Shown: one piece after another, positions 1 to 7,977 of the stretch | How the letters are laid out: each line of letters opens with the position of its first letter | Numbering within the stretch: position 1 is the stretch's first letter | DNA from: Sporichthya polymorpha DSM 43042 | GTDB taxonomy: Bacteria; Actinomycetota; Actinomycetes; Sporichthyales; Sporichthyaceae | DNA length: 64,000 nucleotides | NCBI RefSeq assembly: GCF_000384115.1 | Contig: NZ_KB913029.1 | Span: forward strand, 406,907-470,906 | Direction of reading: 5' to 3' | Notes under the pieces: model-generated | Told to the model about the DNA's origin: nothing | What the model saw: only the letters and a program-made list of their open reading frames with translations | Database searches by the model: none | Program-made: the position numbers and the translations under genes

Positions 1-367
1 TGGTCCAGGTCTTGCCGTCGAAGTAGGACTTCCACTTGCCGCTGACGACGGTGCAGGAGCCGGTGACCTTCTTCGCCGACTCCAGCCGCAGCACCTCGGA
101 GCGGGTGTCCTGGCAGTCGCGGTCGGCGTCGGTCCAGTGGGAGAACTTCGACCGCGCGTACCCGGAGCGGGTCTCGGTCGCGACCGGCAGACCGCTGATC
201 GCCTTCGTCAGCTTGACCGACACCTTCTGCACGGCCGTCGTCGTGACGGGCTGCGCGGACGCGGCCTCCGCCGGCGCCCCCAGCAGCAGCGTGCCGCTTG
301 CGATCAGCGTTGCGGTGAACGTGCCGGCGACAGCACGGCGTGCAGCAGCACGACGAACACAGAGCAT
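1..367 (-). CDS. Secreted HNH-type nuclease (DUF1524-like), 3' part outside window
   Basis: The frame is open from an ATG at 367 to the left edge, giving 122 codons without a stop. The first ~35 residues form an Arg-rich signal peptide ending near AEAA. The mature N-terminus carries GYARSKFSHW followed by a D-A-D-x-D-C segment and SEVL, the pattern at the start of secreted actinobacterial HNH endonucleases of the DUF1524/GmrSD type, which are extracellular or envelope nucleases. The catalytic HNH part would lie beyond the window, so activity cannot be judged. No BlaI-type dyad lies upstream, which fits it being outside the copper island. The family call rests on the N-terminal pattern only. 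Confidence 0.65.
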   Translation of the reverse strand, partial: MLCVRRAAARRAVAGTFTATLIASGTLLLGAPAEAASAQPVTTTAVQKVSVKLTKAISGLPVATETRSGYARSKFSHWTDADRDCQDTRSEVLRLESAKKVTGSCTVVSGKWKSYFDGKTWT

Positions 368-539
368 GAAGTCCCCACCCAGAACGGGCGCGCCTCCCCT
401 GGGCGCGCTCGTTCTTCAGGGTCGGTGGGGACCGCGGCACGGTGAGTCCACCGAACCGGCGGAGCCGCTCGCCCGTTCCGGCGGACTTTCCTGGGCCGAA
501 CGGCCGACGTCCTCGCTGCGAGATGCTCCGTGGAGCCAC

Positions 540-606
540 TGGACGAGTTGCAACACGAGATCACTCGTGAGGCGGCCGGATCGCCTCAGCTGTTGCAACT
601 CGTCCA
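540..606. terminator. Nested inverted repeat, probable terminator
   Basis: A 16-bp perfect inverted repeat has arms at 540-555 and 591-606. Inside it is a second hairpin (TGAGGCG and CGCCTCA around 569-588). It lies between the small Cys-rich gene, which ends at 628 reading left, and the HNH gene start. It is therefore well placed as a terminator for the former. There is no T-tract, so a recombination or protein-binding site is an alternative. Confidence 0.4.
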
Positions 607-627
607 CTCAGTGCATGGACGCGACGG

Positions 628-807
628 TCAGGACCGGTTGTAGGTCCACGGGGGCGCGTCCGGACCCACCGGGCAGGTGCAGCCACGCTCCAAGCCCGCA
701 GACTCCGTCGCGCGGCAGTAGCGAGCCGCGATCTGGTCGTGCTCGTCCTCGGCGTGACCGCAGTGGCACAGCTCGGTCGCCGGGGACGCGCTCACCGAGG
801 TGATCAT
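628..807 (-). CDS. Small Cys/His-rich protein
   Basis: A 59-residue protein. The ATG at 807 is chosen because a purine-rich GGGAAGGGAG lies just upstream; a longer reading frame to 924 has no comparable site. It carries C14-x-C16-x-H18, H23, C31 and C43-x-C45, a spacing that looks like a small zinc-binding module. There is no signal peptide or membrane segment. The family is not recognised. It lies on the chromosome side of the tRNA fragment, so it probably does not belong to the metal island. Confidence 0.5.
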   Translation of the reverse strand: MITSVSASPATELCHCGHAEDEHDQIAARYCRATESAGLERGCTCPVGPDAPPWTYNRS

Positions 808-943
808 GTGCGCTCCCTTCCCCTGGACTGCGCGAGGGGAGGTACAGGTGCACCGCCCCTGTCCTTGCACCATACGTGGCTTTCGCAGTTCCGGGGCGAT
901 CGGCGACTCGCGCGCAGAACGCACTGCCCAGAACAGAACGCAG

Positions 944-1000
944 TGCCCAGGACGGGACTCGAACCCGTACGACCTTGCGGTCAGCGAGGTTTAAGGTCGC
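944..1000 (-). tRNA. 3' half of tRNA-Leu(UAA), truncated; candidate attachment site
   Basis: Read on the minus strand, this piece has an anticodon stem-loop (GCGA/TCGC around CTTAAAC, anticodon TAA). It continues with a long variable arm (GACC-GCAA-GGTC), a T-arm with GGTTCGAGTCCC, and the 3' acceptor strand ending GTCCTGGGCA. The D-arm and 5' acceptor strand are absent, so this is not a functional tRNA. Tyrosine recombinases commonly integrate at tRNA 3' ends and leave such a fragment at one junction. Its orientation puts the element to the right. No integrase gene is visible nearby. Confidence 0.7.
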
Positions 1001-1385
1001 CAGATCCTGTTCGTGATGGTCCGTCAGGGTCCATCTTTGCAGGTCAGGCCGGTTCGCGGACGTCGACGTACAGGTACACACGCCGACGAATTGCTACTAG
1101 AACTGCTACTAGGACAGCGCACCGAATTGCCCAATGTCACCCGCGGAACTCCCGCCGGTGGTCGCACCCTCCACTTTGGCACGGGCACGCACAGTTGAAA
1201 GACTACGGCCACCCAGGTCGATGAACACGTGGCTTAGCTGCCTATGCCCGATGCAATCCGCACGAAGGCTGTCGCGGAAGAAACGGTCCTCGATCTCGCG
1301 GCCGTGATTGTCGACGACCGGAACCGCACGCTGGAGGTCGCACGGTCGGCACGTTACGGCCAACCTCGATCGCGTTCACGTCGTG
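1001..1385. other. Intergenic, no supported gene
   Basis: Nearly 400 bases between the tRNA fragment and the first oxidase operator. Short frames exist on both strands but none has a recognisable domain, a convincing start or conserved features. A 12-bp near-perfect direct repeat (TGCTACTAGAAC, TGCTACTAGGAC) spans 1092-1115. Confidence 0.4.
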
Positions 1386-1402
1386 TACTACGGAGTATCG
1401 TA
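1386..1402. promoter_or_regulatory. BlaI-type dyad 1 (multicopper oxidase promoter)
   Basis: TACTACGGAGTATCGTA: a 17-bp dyad with half-sites TACTA and TCGTA seven bases apart. It lies 86 bp upstream of the oxidase start at 1488. It is one of 15 such dyads in this window. Confidence 0.6.
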
Positions 1403-1487
1403 GGCAGGAACATCCCCATTGATCAGCTGTTGCGCTTCACGCCGACCTGTTGGCAGGGCCAAATCAGCGGCGGACTCCCGAGGACCG

Positions 1488-3062
1488 ATGACCCTCCACG
1501 ATGATCCGTCGGGACTGTCGAGGCGGCGATTTCTCGGCCTCACCACTGGCGCCGGTCTCGGGCTGATCGCAGGCTGCGCGGAGGATGCGTCTGGCCCCGG
1601 CGCCCGGGGCACGAGCAGCCCGACCAGCGCGCCGACTCCACCTCCCGGCCTGCTGCTCCCCGGTGGCGCCGCAGGCACCTTGGCGGCGGCCCCGGTCGAG
1701 ATCGACCTGGCAGGGACCGTGGTCAGCACGTGGGCCTACAACGGCATGGTGCCGGGGCCGGAGATCCGCCTCCGGCGCGGCGAGGTGGTGCGCGCGCGGC
1801 TGACCAACGCGCTGGCGGAGGAGACCACCGTTCACTGGCACGGGGTGAACCTGGTGAACAGCATGGATGGGGTGCCGTATGTCACCCAGGCGCCGGTGGG
1901 CATCGGGGAAGAGTTCGCCTACGAGTTCACAGCGCCGGACGCCGGCTCGCACATGTATCACGCACACGTCGGACACCAGCTCGACCGTGGCCTCTACGGG
2001 CCGCTGATCGTCGAGTCCAGCGAGGATGAGGCCCTCGCCTACGACCGCGAGTTCACGCTGATGATCGACGACTGGCGAGACGGGCTCGCCGTAACCGAGC
2101 CCGGGACGCACGGCGGCGACCACGGCGGCACTGCGACGGGTGCGCCGTCCGGGCGTGGTCCTACGCTGCGCTTCAACTTCGGTCAGAGCATGCCGTCCGC
2201 GGACCCGAGCGCGACGCCGGCGGACGACCTGGAGGCGGACGCCCCCGCGGAGGCCGGAGCGAATCCTGGGGAGCGGCTGGGCGGACGGGTGTATCCGATG
2301 TTCCTGATCAACGGCCGGCCCGCCGCCGACCCTCCGACTCTGGACGTGCGCTCCGGCGAGCGGATCCGGCTGCGCCTGATGAATATCGCCGCGGACACCG
2401 GCTTCGTGGTCGCGATCGAAGGTCACGCGATGACGATCACGCACACCGACGGCGCTCCGGTCGAGCCGGTGACCGTCGACGCGGTGCGCCTTGGCATGGG
2501 CGAGCGCTATGACGTCCTGGTGACCGCCAACAATGCCGGCGTGTGGCAGCTGGCCGCGATGCCGGAGGCCAAGAGGGGGTTCGCCCGCGCCGTAGTGCGG
2601 TACGCGGAAGCCGCAGTCAGCACACCGCCCCCGGTGGACCTGCGCCCGGCCGAGTTGACCGGACGCCAAGCCGATTACGACGAGCTCATCTACGCCGGAT
2701 CCCGCTCCCGGCCGACCGGCGAGCCGGACCGCGTGCACGACCTGACGCTGTCCTCGAACAGCAGGATCAACGGCCAGCGGTACCCGGACGCGGAACCCCT
2801 CGAGGTCGCGGCCGGGGAGCTGGTGCGGATCCGGCTTACGAACACCGCGACGCTCGCCCACCCGATGCACCTGCACGGCCACCCGTTCTGGGTGGTCACG
2901 GCCGGCGCGAATGGGCCGTTGAAGGACACGGCCCTGGTGGGTCCGAACGGCGGGGTGGCGAGTTTCGATTTTGTCGCGGACAACAGCGGAACCTGGATGT
3001 TCCACTGCCACAACCACTACCACATGGAAAACGGCATGGCTCGCCTGTTCGACTACGCCTGA
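1488..3062 (+). CDS. Tat-exported multicopper oxidase lipoprotein (laccase-like, three-domain)
   Basis: A 524-residue secreted multicopper oxidase that probably oxidises Cu(I) or phenolic substrates at the outer face of the membrane. The ATG at 1488 is preferred over 1419 because the twin-arginine motif SRRRFLG then falls at residues 11-17. It is followed by a lipobox (L-I-A-G-C30), so the enzyme is probably membrane-anchored. The copper motifs are complete: HWHG near residue 116, YHAHVGHQ near 158, HPMHLHGH near 463, and C-terminal HCHNHYHMENGM with the type-1 axial Met. An Asp/Ala/Pro-rich insertion lies between domains 1 and 2. Dyad 1 lies upstream and a lytic transglycosylase follows about 200 bp downstream. 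Confidence 0.93.
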   Translation: MTLHDDPSGLSRRRFLGLTTGAGLGLIAGCAEDASGPGARGTSSPTSAPTPPPGLLLPGGAAGTLAAAPVEIDLAGTVVSTWAYNGMVPGPEIRLRRGEVVRARLTNALAEETTVHWHGVNLVNSMDGVPYVTQAPVGIGEEFAYEFTAPDAGSHMYHAHVGHQLDRGLYGPLIVESSEDEALAYDREFTLMIDDWRDGLAVTEPGTHGGDHGGTATGAPSGRGPTLRFNFGQSMPSADPSATPADDLEADAPAEAGANPGERLGGRVYPMFLINGRPAADPPTLDVRSGERIRLRLMNIAADTGFVVAIEGHAMTITHTDGAPVEPVTVDAVRLGMGERYDVLVTANNAGVWQLAAMPEAKRGFARAVVRYAEAAVSTPPPVDLRPAELTGRQADYDELIYAGSRSRPTGEPDRVHDLTLSSNSRINGQRYPDAEPLEVAAGELVRIRLTNTATLAHPMHLHGHPFWVVTAGANGPLKDTALVGPNGGVASFDFVADNSGTWMFHCHNHYHMENGMARLFDYA

Positions 3063-3153
3063 CGGCACTTACGGGTGAGCCACCTTCTCCCGGCCCGAGC
3101 GGCGAGATGCTCAGCCGGGCATTCCCGCCACTGCGGCTGAGTCGAGCGCACCC

Positions 3154-3198
3154 TACGAATAATCACGAAACGCCGCACGATCATGCGGGCGATTCGTA
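3154..3198. promoter_or_regulatory. Nested hairpin upstream of lytic transglycosylase gene
   Basis: An outer inverted repeat TACGAAT (3154-3160) and ATTCGTA (3192-3198) encloses an inner one, CCGCA (3173-3177) and TGCGG (3184-3188). It sits 60-105 bp before the start at 3260. It could be a structured leader or the terminator of the oxidase gene. It does not match a riboswitch class that I recognise. Confidence 0.3.
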
Positions 3199-3259
3199 CC
3201 ATTTCGCTCTGCTGTGCGCCCTCTCCGCCGCCGGCGGTCCGACCACGCTAGGAGCAGAC

Positions 3260-4231
3260 ATGCGCCACCGCCGTGTCAGCGCTGTGATCGGCGGTGCGGT
3301 GTTGCCCCTGATTGCCAGTCTGTTCGCGGTCGCCACGGCCGCACCGACGGAGGTCAGCGCCGCAGGGGCTCCTGCCCGGTTCAGGGCGGCCCTGCAGGAC
3401 GCGGCCTACACCTGTCCCCACCTCCCGCCCGGCCTGCAGGCCGGGCTGATCGACGTGGAGAGTGGCTGGGACGCCACCAAGGTCGATGAGGACACCGGAA
3501 CCAAGGGCCTAGCGCAACTCTCGCCCCGGATGTGGGCCGCGTGGGGCGAGGACGCCGACTCTGACGGGACGAACAGTCCCCTGGACTCCGCCGACGCCAT
3601 CGACGCGCAGGCCCGGATGCTCTGCGACTACTACCGGACCGCGGTGCAGTCTCCGCTGAAGGGTGACCGACTCTCCCTTGCGCTCGCCGCGTACCGGCTG
3701 GGATGGAACTACCTGGCGAAGGTCGGAGGCCTCGCCGAGTTGCCCGCCGCGCGCGAGTACATCGCGCAGATCAAGGCGCTCGCACCGGCCTACGCGCAGG
3801 GTCTCGGAGTCGCGAACTCCTCCCGCTCGCTCTACACGCCGCTACCAAACCCGCGCACGCCGACGAACGCGGTCAAGTCAGCGCGCTCGATGGCGGGTGA
3901 TTACGGCTGGTTAAGCCTGTGCCTCAACTTCACCGCCCAAGCCTACGGGTGGGACCACTCCGGGACCCGCTACGCCATCGACCACTGGCTGTTCACGCCG
4001 AACTCGCTACGCCACCACCGGCAGCGCAACGCCCCCGCCGGTGCACTGATGTTCTGGGACACCGGCCTGCGCGCCGGCCACGTCGCGATCTCGCTGGGCG
4101 ACGGCTACGTCGCCACCAACGACGTCATCACCCCAGGACGGATCAGCATTGTCCCCGCGTCGACGATCGATGAGACGTGGAACGCGCGCTACCTCGGCTG
4201 GACGCCTCCCTATTTCCCGGACGGCGTGTAG
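3260..4231 (+). CDS. Secreted lytic transglycosylase with C-terminal CHAP/NlpC-like domain
   Basis: A 323-residue secreted peptidoglycan-active protein. The ATG at 3260 has an AGGAG site 6 bases upstream. A signal peptide occupies residues 1 to about 35. Residues ~45-165 look like a soluble lytic transglycosylase fold, with a VESGWD segment (candidate catalytic Glu), TKGLAQLSPRMW and LALAAYRLGW. The C-terminal ~110 residues include a Cys in LSLCLNFTAQAYG and a His in GLRAGHVAISLGDGYV, resembling an NlpC/CHAP amidase with the Cys-His pair. It would cleave glycan strands and possibly peptide stems. It follows the first oxidase gene but has no dyad of its own. Confidence 0.75.
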   Translation: MRHRRVSAVIGGAVLPLIASLFAVATAAPTEVSAAGAPARFRAALQDAAYTCPHLPPGLQAGLIDVESGWDATKVDEDTGTKGLAQLSPRMWAAWGEDADSDGTNSPLDSADAIDAQARMLCDYYRTAVQSPLKGDRLSLALAAYRLGWNYLAKVGGLAELPAAREYIAQIKALAPAYAQGLGVANSSRSLYTPLPNPRTPTNAVKSARSMAGDYGWLSLCLNFTAQAYGWDHSGTRYAIDHWLFTPNSLRHHRQRNAPAGALMFWDTGLRAGHVAISLGDGYVATNDVITPGRISIVPASTIDETWNARYLGWTPPYFPDGV

Positions 4232-4279
4232 CGCGTCCCTCAGGCCCGACACGCTCGGTCCGCGGACGTGCCGCGCTTC

Positions 4280-5029
4280 CTACACAACGGTCGCGAAGTT
4301 GGCCGTCCAGATGCGCATCTGGATCGATAACTCCGTCCACATCCCACTGACCAGCAGGACGCCGAGCAGGCACATCATCACGCCCCCGGTTCGCATCACC
4401 ACGAGATTATGAGCGCGGACCCAGCTGACCGCCCCGAGCAGACGCCGCATTCCCAAGGCCACGCCGATGAACGGCAGCCCGAGACCCATGCTGTAGACGA
4501 AGGTCAGGAACGCGCCGCGCCCGGCGCTCGCGCTGTCGAACGCCAACGCCTGGACGGCGCCGAGTGTTGGCCCGATGCACGGCGCCCACCCGACACCGAA
4601 CAGCACCCCCAGCAGTGGTGCCGCCAGCAGGCTCGCCGACGGTGCCCGGTGCAGGAAACGGAGGTCCCGCTGCATGACTGGCAGGAACCCGAGGAAGCTC
4701 AGTCCGAGGACGAACGTGAGCACTCCGAGGACGCGGTTGATCGTGCGTTCGTGCTCGATGAGCTCGGCCCCGGCATAGCCGAACAGCGCTCCGAAGGACA
4801 CGAACACTGCCGCGAAGCCGAGGATGAACAAGCTGGTGCCGAGAAGAAGTCTTCCGCGGCGGGCCTCACCGAGATCGGCGCCGGCCATGCCGGTGACGTA
4901 CGACAGGTAGCCGGGCACCAGGGGCAGCACGCACGGTGAGGCGAACGAGATGAGGCCGGCCAGCAGAGCCACAGGGACGGCGAGCAGCAGCGAGCCCGAG
5001 GTCACGGTCTCGGCGAACGACTCGCCCAT
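4280..5029 (-). CDS. ccdA: CcdA/DsbD-family thiol electron transporter
   Basis: A 249-residue polytopic membrane protein of the CcdA family. It carries reducing equivalents from cytoplasmic thioredoxin to extracytoplasmic thioredoxin-like proteins for cytochrome c maturation or thiol repair. The ATG at 5029 is chosen because it places SFASPCVLPLVPGYLS near the N-terminus as in the family; a longer in-frame extension is low-complexity and unlikely. The second redox Cys is in GWAPCIGPTLG. Six hydrophobic segments are visible. Dyad 2 lies 96 bp upstream. A likely partner is the TlpA-like lipoprotein at 26.7 kb, which carries the same type of dyad. Confidence 0.9.
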   Translation of the reverse strand: MGESFAETVTSGSLLLAVPVALLAGLISFASPCVLPLVPGYLSYVTGMAGADLGEARRGRLLLGTSLFILGFAAVFVSFGALFGYAGAELIEHERTINRVLGVLTFVLGLSFLGFLPVMQRDLRFLHRAPSASLLAAPLLGVLFGVGWAPCIGPTLGAVQALAFDSASAGRGAFLTFVYSMGLGLPFIGVALGMRRLLGAVSWVRAHNLVVMRTGGVMMCLLGVLLVSGMWTELSIQMRIWTANFATVV

Positions 5030-5124
5030 GCCCCATCCCGTCCGAAGAAGCCGCGCACTGCAAATTCCGCGGCAGCAGATGTTCCCGCGCCTGCGTCCGC
5101 TTCGAGCAGTGACAGGGCGGCTAA

Positions 5125-5141
5125 TACTACGGCCGGTCGTA
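5125..5141. promoter_or_regulatory. BlaI-type dyad 2 (ccdA promoter)
   Basis: TACTACGGCCGGTCGTA, 96 bp upstream of the ccdA start on the minus strand. Half-sites are TACTA and TCGTA. Confidence 0.6.
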
Positions 5142-5220
5142 GTTGGGCCGCTGGGGCGGCCGGGCGCGCGCGGTCGCGCGTGGCGTCTGGGCGGTGGAAA
5201 CGCCGCTACGACTAGTGGAG

Positions 5221-5763
5221 CTAGGTGAGGCCCTGGGTTCTGCGACGCATGGAGAACAGACCGTAGAGCAACGCGATCAGGATCACTGCACCAGCCGCGC
5301 TGAGAATCAGCGCTACGTTGCCACTCCTCTCGCCGACCGTCTCGCTCGCCACTTCCACGGGCTGACCGGCCGTCAGGGTGAAGTCCCACCCCTTGTCGAA
5401 GGGGACCACCGGTTCGGCGCCCGGAAGAGTGCGAACCTTGAGCTCGAGGTGCGTCGGGCCGACCGGCAGCGCGCCCAGCGGCGCGACGTAATTCCCCAGC
5501 GTTGATCCCTGGACCAGGGTCACGGTCTTCACTGGCGATCCGAGCAGCGCCTTGATATCAATCCCACGAAGCGGCTCACCCGAATCGCCGTCGACCAAGG
5601 TTGTGCTGGCCTTCCACCCGCTACCCTCCGGACTGAGAGTGAGATCCGCGACGAGCACCACAGCCTTGCCACCGCTGTGGGCGGAGACCGGCGCCGCGCC
5701 GGGTCCGAGGGTGGCCAGGCCGACGGCCAGCACCCCGGCCGCCGCACTCCGCAGAAACCGCAT
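5221..5763 (-). CDS. Secreted FixH/YtkA-like membrane-anchored protein
   Basis: A 180-residue protein with a signal peptide ending at VSA, a mature N-terminus HSGGKAVV, a beta-rich domain of about 110 residues and a C-terminal transmembrane helix ending in MRRR. The ATG at 5763 has GGAGG seven bases upstream. The fold resembles the FixH/YtkA immunoglobulin-like group linked to copper or oxidase maturation. The His at the mature N-terminus recalls CopC-type copper binding, but that role is inferred. It follows the ABC/GldG-like genes on the same strand. A truncated copy with a near-identical first two-thirds is part of the chimera at 36.8-37.7 kb. Confidence 0.6.
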   Translation of the reverse strand: MRFLRSAAAGVLAVGLATLGPGAAPVSAHSGGKAVVLVADLTLSPEGSGWKASTTLVDGDSGEPLRGIDIKALLGSPVKTVTLVQGSTLGNYVAPLGALPVGPTHLELKVRTLPGAEPVVPFDKGWDFTLTAGQPVEVASETVGERSGNVALILSAAGAVILIALLYGLFSMRRRTQGLT

Positions 5764-5857
5764 CGATTTACCTCCGAGCATTCGGGGGGCGTTCACCGTC
5801 TCGATCGGCTCGTGACAGTAGTTGAGGATTGTTACGCCAATTTTCGTCACGCTTGCC

Positions 5858-7975
5858 TCACCCACCATCACGTCCCTGAAATCCAAACGAGCAGGAGGGC
5901 GATGCAGACGGGGGCCGCGACTGCGCCCTCACCCTCGCCTCAGCCGGAAGTACACGAACGGCACGAACACGAGCGCAGCGAGCGTCGGCAGCACGACGGT
6001 CTGCCGGATCAACGAGGTGCGTTGGGGCGCCGGTGATCTGGAACTGCGCGTTCTGCCCGACCTCGCGGTACGCGGAGATGATCACGTCCTCGCCGGCGAT
6101 GAACTGCGTCAACCGGACCACCAGATCCTGGTTGCCGAAGGACTTCTGGTAGAGGTTCGACGCGGCGTTCGCGGTGCCGAGCACGCCCACCCGAGTGCTA
6201 GTGAGTCGCGGGGTCTCCCCGGGTGCCTCGCGCTCCGGAATGTAGGTGAAGCCGGCGAGGGTGTGCACCCCTTCGGTCTGAGGGATCAGCTTGCCAGTCT
6301 TGTCGACCCGATAGCTCTTCGGACTGCTCTGAACCAGCGGCGCGACCTGGGGACCTTCGTCGCCGTCGGGGCCGGCCTTATCGATCGCCAGGGTGTTGCT
6401 GAACAGCACTGGAGTGTCGTCCTTGTTCAAGGTGTCAACGACGGAGGATGCCGACGGGTAGCGCGAGGAGATGATGGCGGCGGAATCGCCGGCCACGGAC
6501 TGCGGGTCGCGCAGCGGCTCGGGCAGGAATTTCAGTCCCCACGGGGTGACGAGTTGGTTGAGCTGTCCGATATCGCCTCGCACGGGGTCTGCGGCCACGA
6601 CGAGCCGGCCCTGCTTCCTGGTGTAGTCCTGCAGAATCTGTAGCTCTTTGATCGGGATCCTCGAGCCCGGGCCGATCACAAGCACGACCTCGCACTGCCG
6701 GAGCAGCTGGGGAGCGTCCGTTCCGGACAGGAACACCTCGCTGGTCCGCCAGCCGATGATCCGAAGACGGGCGGCGAACGAGGTCAGCCCTTCGTCCTGA
6801 ACGTCGTTGATCCGGCGCTCGTCGTGGCCCTGGATGAAGCACGCCAGCGGTGGATCGGTCTCCCCGAGCTGCGTGATCGCGGCGGTCAGCGCACTCTCGA
6901 CCAGATCGTCGATCTCCCGGGACTTGCCGCCAACGGTCAACAGATAGTCGTTGTAGTCGATCACCCCGGACGCCCGTGCCAGAGCCGGCGAGATGTCCGG
7001 ATCGATGACCTTGAGCTCGATCTTCGCGCCCGCAGCCTCGTACTTGCGCACCGTCGCCCGGGCCTGGCTCGCCTGCAAGCTGAGACTCGGCGAGAATGCG
7101 GTGAGGGTGATCGGAGTTTTCCCGAGCTTGTCAATGATCTCCTGCGTGGCCGCCGAGACGGTCTCCCGGTCGCCGGGGGTCAGGTCGATCTCGCCGGAGG
7201 CGGCACCGGCCACCGAGGGCGCGCCTACGACGAAAGCGGTCACGCCGATGAAGGCGGCGACGCGCTGCACCATTACAGGGCGGTTCGAGCCCGCGCGCCG
7301 CCGCCCAAGGCTGTACACCGCGATGGCGAGCGCCGCGGCCGCGAGCACCACGAAGTACGCGACATCCTCGGCGGGGAGCACGCCGTCGAGCAACGGGTTC
7401 AGCCGGGTCAGCGGGCTGAACTGGTCCACCTTGCCTTCCAGGTTGTCCGGCAGGAACTCGATCAGGCGCAGCACCAGAAGCACAACAAAGGCTAGGAAGG
7501 CCGCGCCGACCGAGGTGTTCATCCGCGAGGAGATCGCCAGCGAGATCGCGTTGAACATCGCCGACAGCAGCAGCAGCCCGATCCAGCCGCCCAGCACGCG
7601 GGCGAACTCCGGTTCGGCGATGGAATCGAGGCGGACGTAGTAGATCCAGGAGATGCTGACGACCAGCCAGGTGATCAAAGTGTTTGCGACGAACTTGCTC
7701 AGCACCATCGCCCAGCGCGGCACCGGCCAGGCCAGCGAGATCTGCAACGCGCCGCTGGCGCGTTCCTCCGCGATCGCGCGGGCGGCCAGGATCGGGCACA
7801 TCACCAGCAGGGTGTTGACCGTGTTCGCGTAGTACGACTCCAGGTCGGCGGAGTTGTTCGAGCTGACCAGGTCGATGAACAGGATCCCGGAGATCACGAT
7901 GTAGGCGGCCGCGATCAGGTACCTCGCGGGCCAGAGGAGCAGCGAGGTGAGCTCGCGCTTGAGCAGGGTCAGCAC
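5858..7975 (-). CDS. ABC-2 permease fused to GldG-like domain, copy 1, C-terminus frameshifted
   Basis: A 705-residue membrane protein. Residues 1-265 form an ABC-2 permease with about six membrane helices (it begins LTLLKREL). A further helix is followed by a large extracytoplasmic GldG-like domain (~285-640). It pairs with the ATPase upstream; the substrate is unknown. The GTG at 7975 lies two bases after the ATPase stop, implying coupling. Compared with copy 2, which ends in a membrane helix LAALAFVPLVYFRLRRG, this copy has one extra base near 6017-6030. It therefore ends in an unrelated Arg/Ser-rich tail. The lost helix is still readable in another frame, so this is a recent frameshift or a sequencing error. 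Confidence 0.85.
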   Translation of the reverse strand: MLTLLKRELTSLLLWPARYLIAAAYIVISGILFIDLVSSNNSADLESYYANTVNTLLVMCPILAARAIAEERASGALQISLAWPVPRWAMVLSKFVANTLITWLVVSISWIYYVRLDSIAEPEFARVLGGWIGLLLLSAMFNAISLAISSRMNTSVGAAFLAFVVLLVLRLIEFLPDNLEGKVDQFSPLTRLNPLLDGVLPAEDVAYFVVLAAAALAIAVYSLGRRRAGSNRPVMVQRVAAFIGVTAFVVGAPSVAGAASGEIDLTPGDRETVSAATQEIIDKLGKTPITLTAFSPSLSLQASQARATVRKYEAAGAKIELKVIDPDISPALARASGVIDYNDYLLTVGGKSREIDDLVESALTAAITQLGETDPPLACFIQGHDERRINDVQDEGLTSFAARLRIIGWRTSEVFLSGTDAPQLLRQCEVVLVIGPGSRIPIKELQILQDYTRKQGRLVVAADPVRGDIGQLNQLVTPWGLKFLPEPLRDPQSVAGDSAAIISSRYPSASSVVDTLNKDDTPVLFSNTLAIDKAGPDGDEGPQVAPLVQSSPKSYRVDKTGKLIPQTEGVHTLAGFTYIPEREAPGETPRLTSTRVGVLGTANAASNLYQKSFGNQDLVVRLTQFIAGEDVIISAYREVGQNAQFQITGAPTHLVDPADRRAADARCARVRAVRVLPAEARVRAQSRPPSASPSCSFGFQGRDGG

Positions 7976-7977
7976 GG

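Noticed and set aside
1092-1115. Direct repeat TGCTACTAGAAC/TGCTACTAGGAC as another dyad
   Set aside because: The half-sites are in direct rather than inverted orientation and the spacing does not fit the 17-bp frame.
1244-1504. Plus-strand frame of 86 codons upstream of the first oxidase
   Set aside because: It runs through dyad 1 and into the oxidase start, has no ribosome site and no recognised domain.
1464-3068. 534-codon frame on the minus strand opposite the first oxidase
   Set aside because: It is a GC-rich mirror frame of a clear multicopper oxidase. Similar mirrors opposite 20779-22851 and 45794-47404 were dismissed for the same reason.
3063-3259. Cyclic di-AMP (ydaO-type) riboswitch before the lytic transglycosylase
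   Set aside because: Such riboswitches precede wall hydrolases in actinobacteria, but the conserved core could not be recognised here.
5205-5225. GCTACGACTAGTGGAGCTAG as a BlaI-type dyad before the FixH-like gene end
   Set aside because: It lies downstream of that gene and the arms do not match TACTA/TAGTA in the right spacing.
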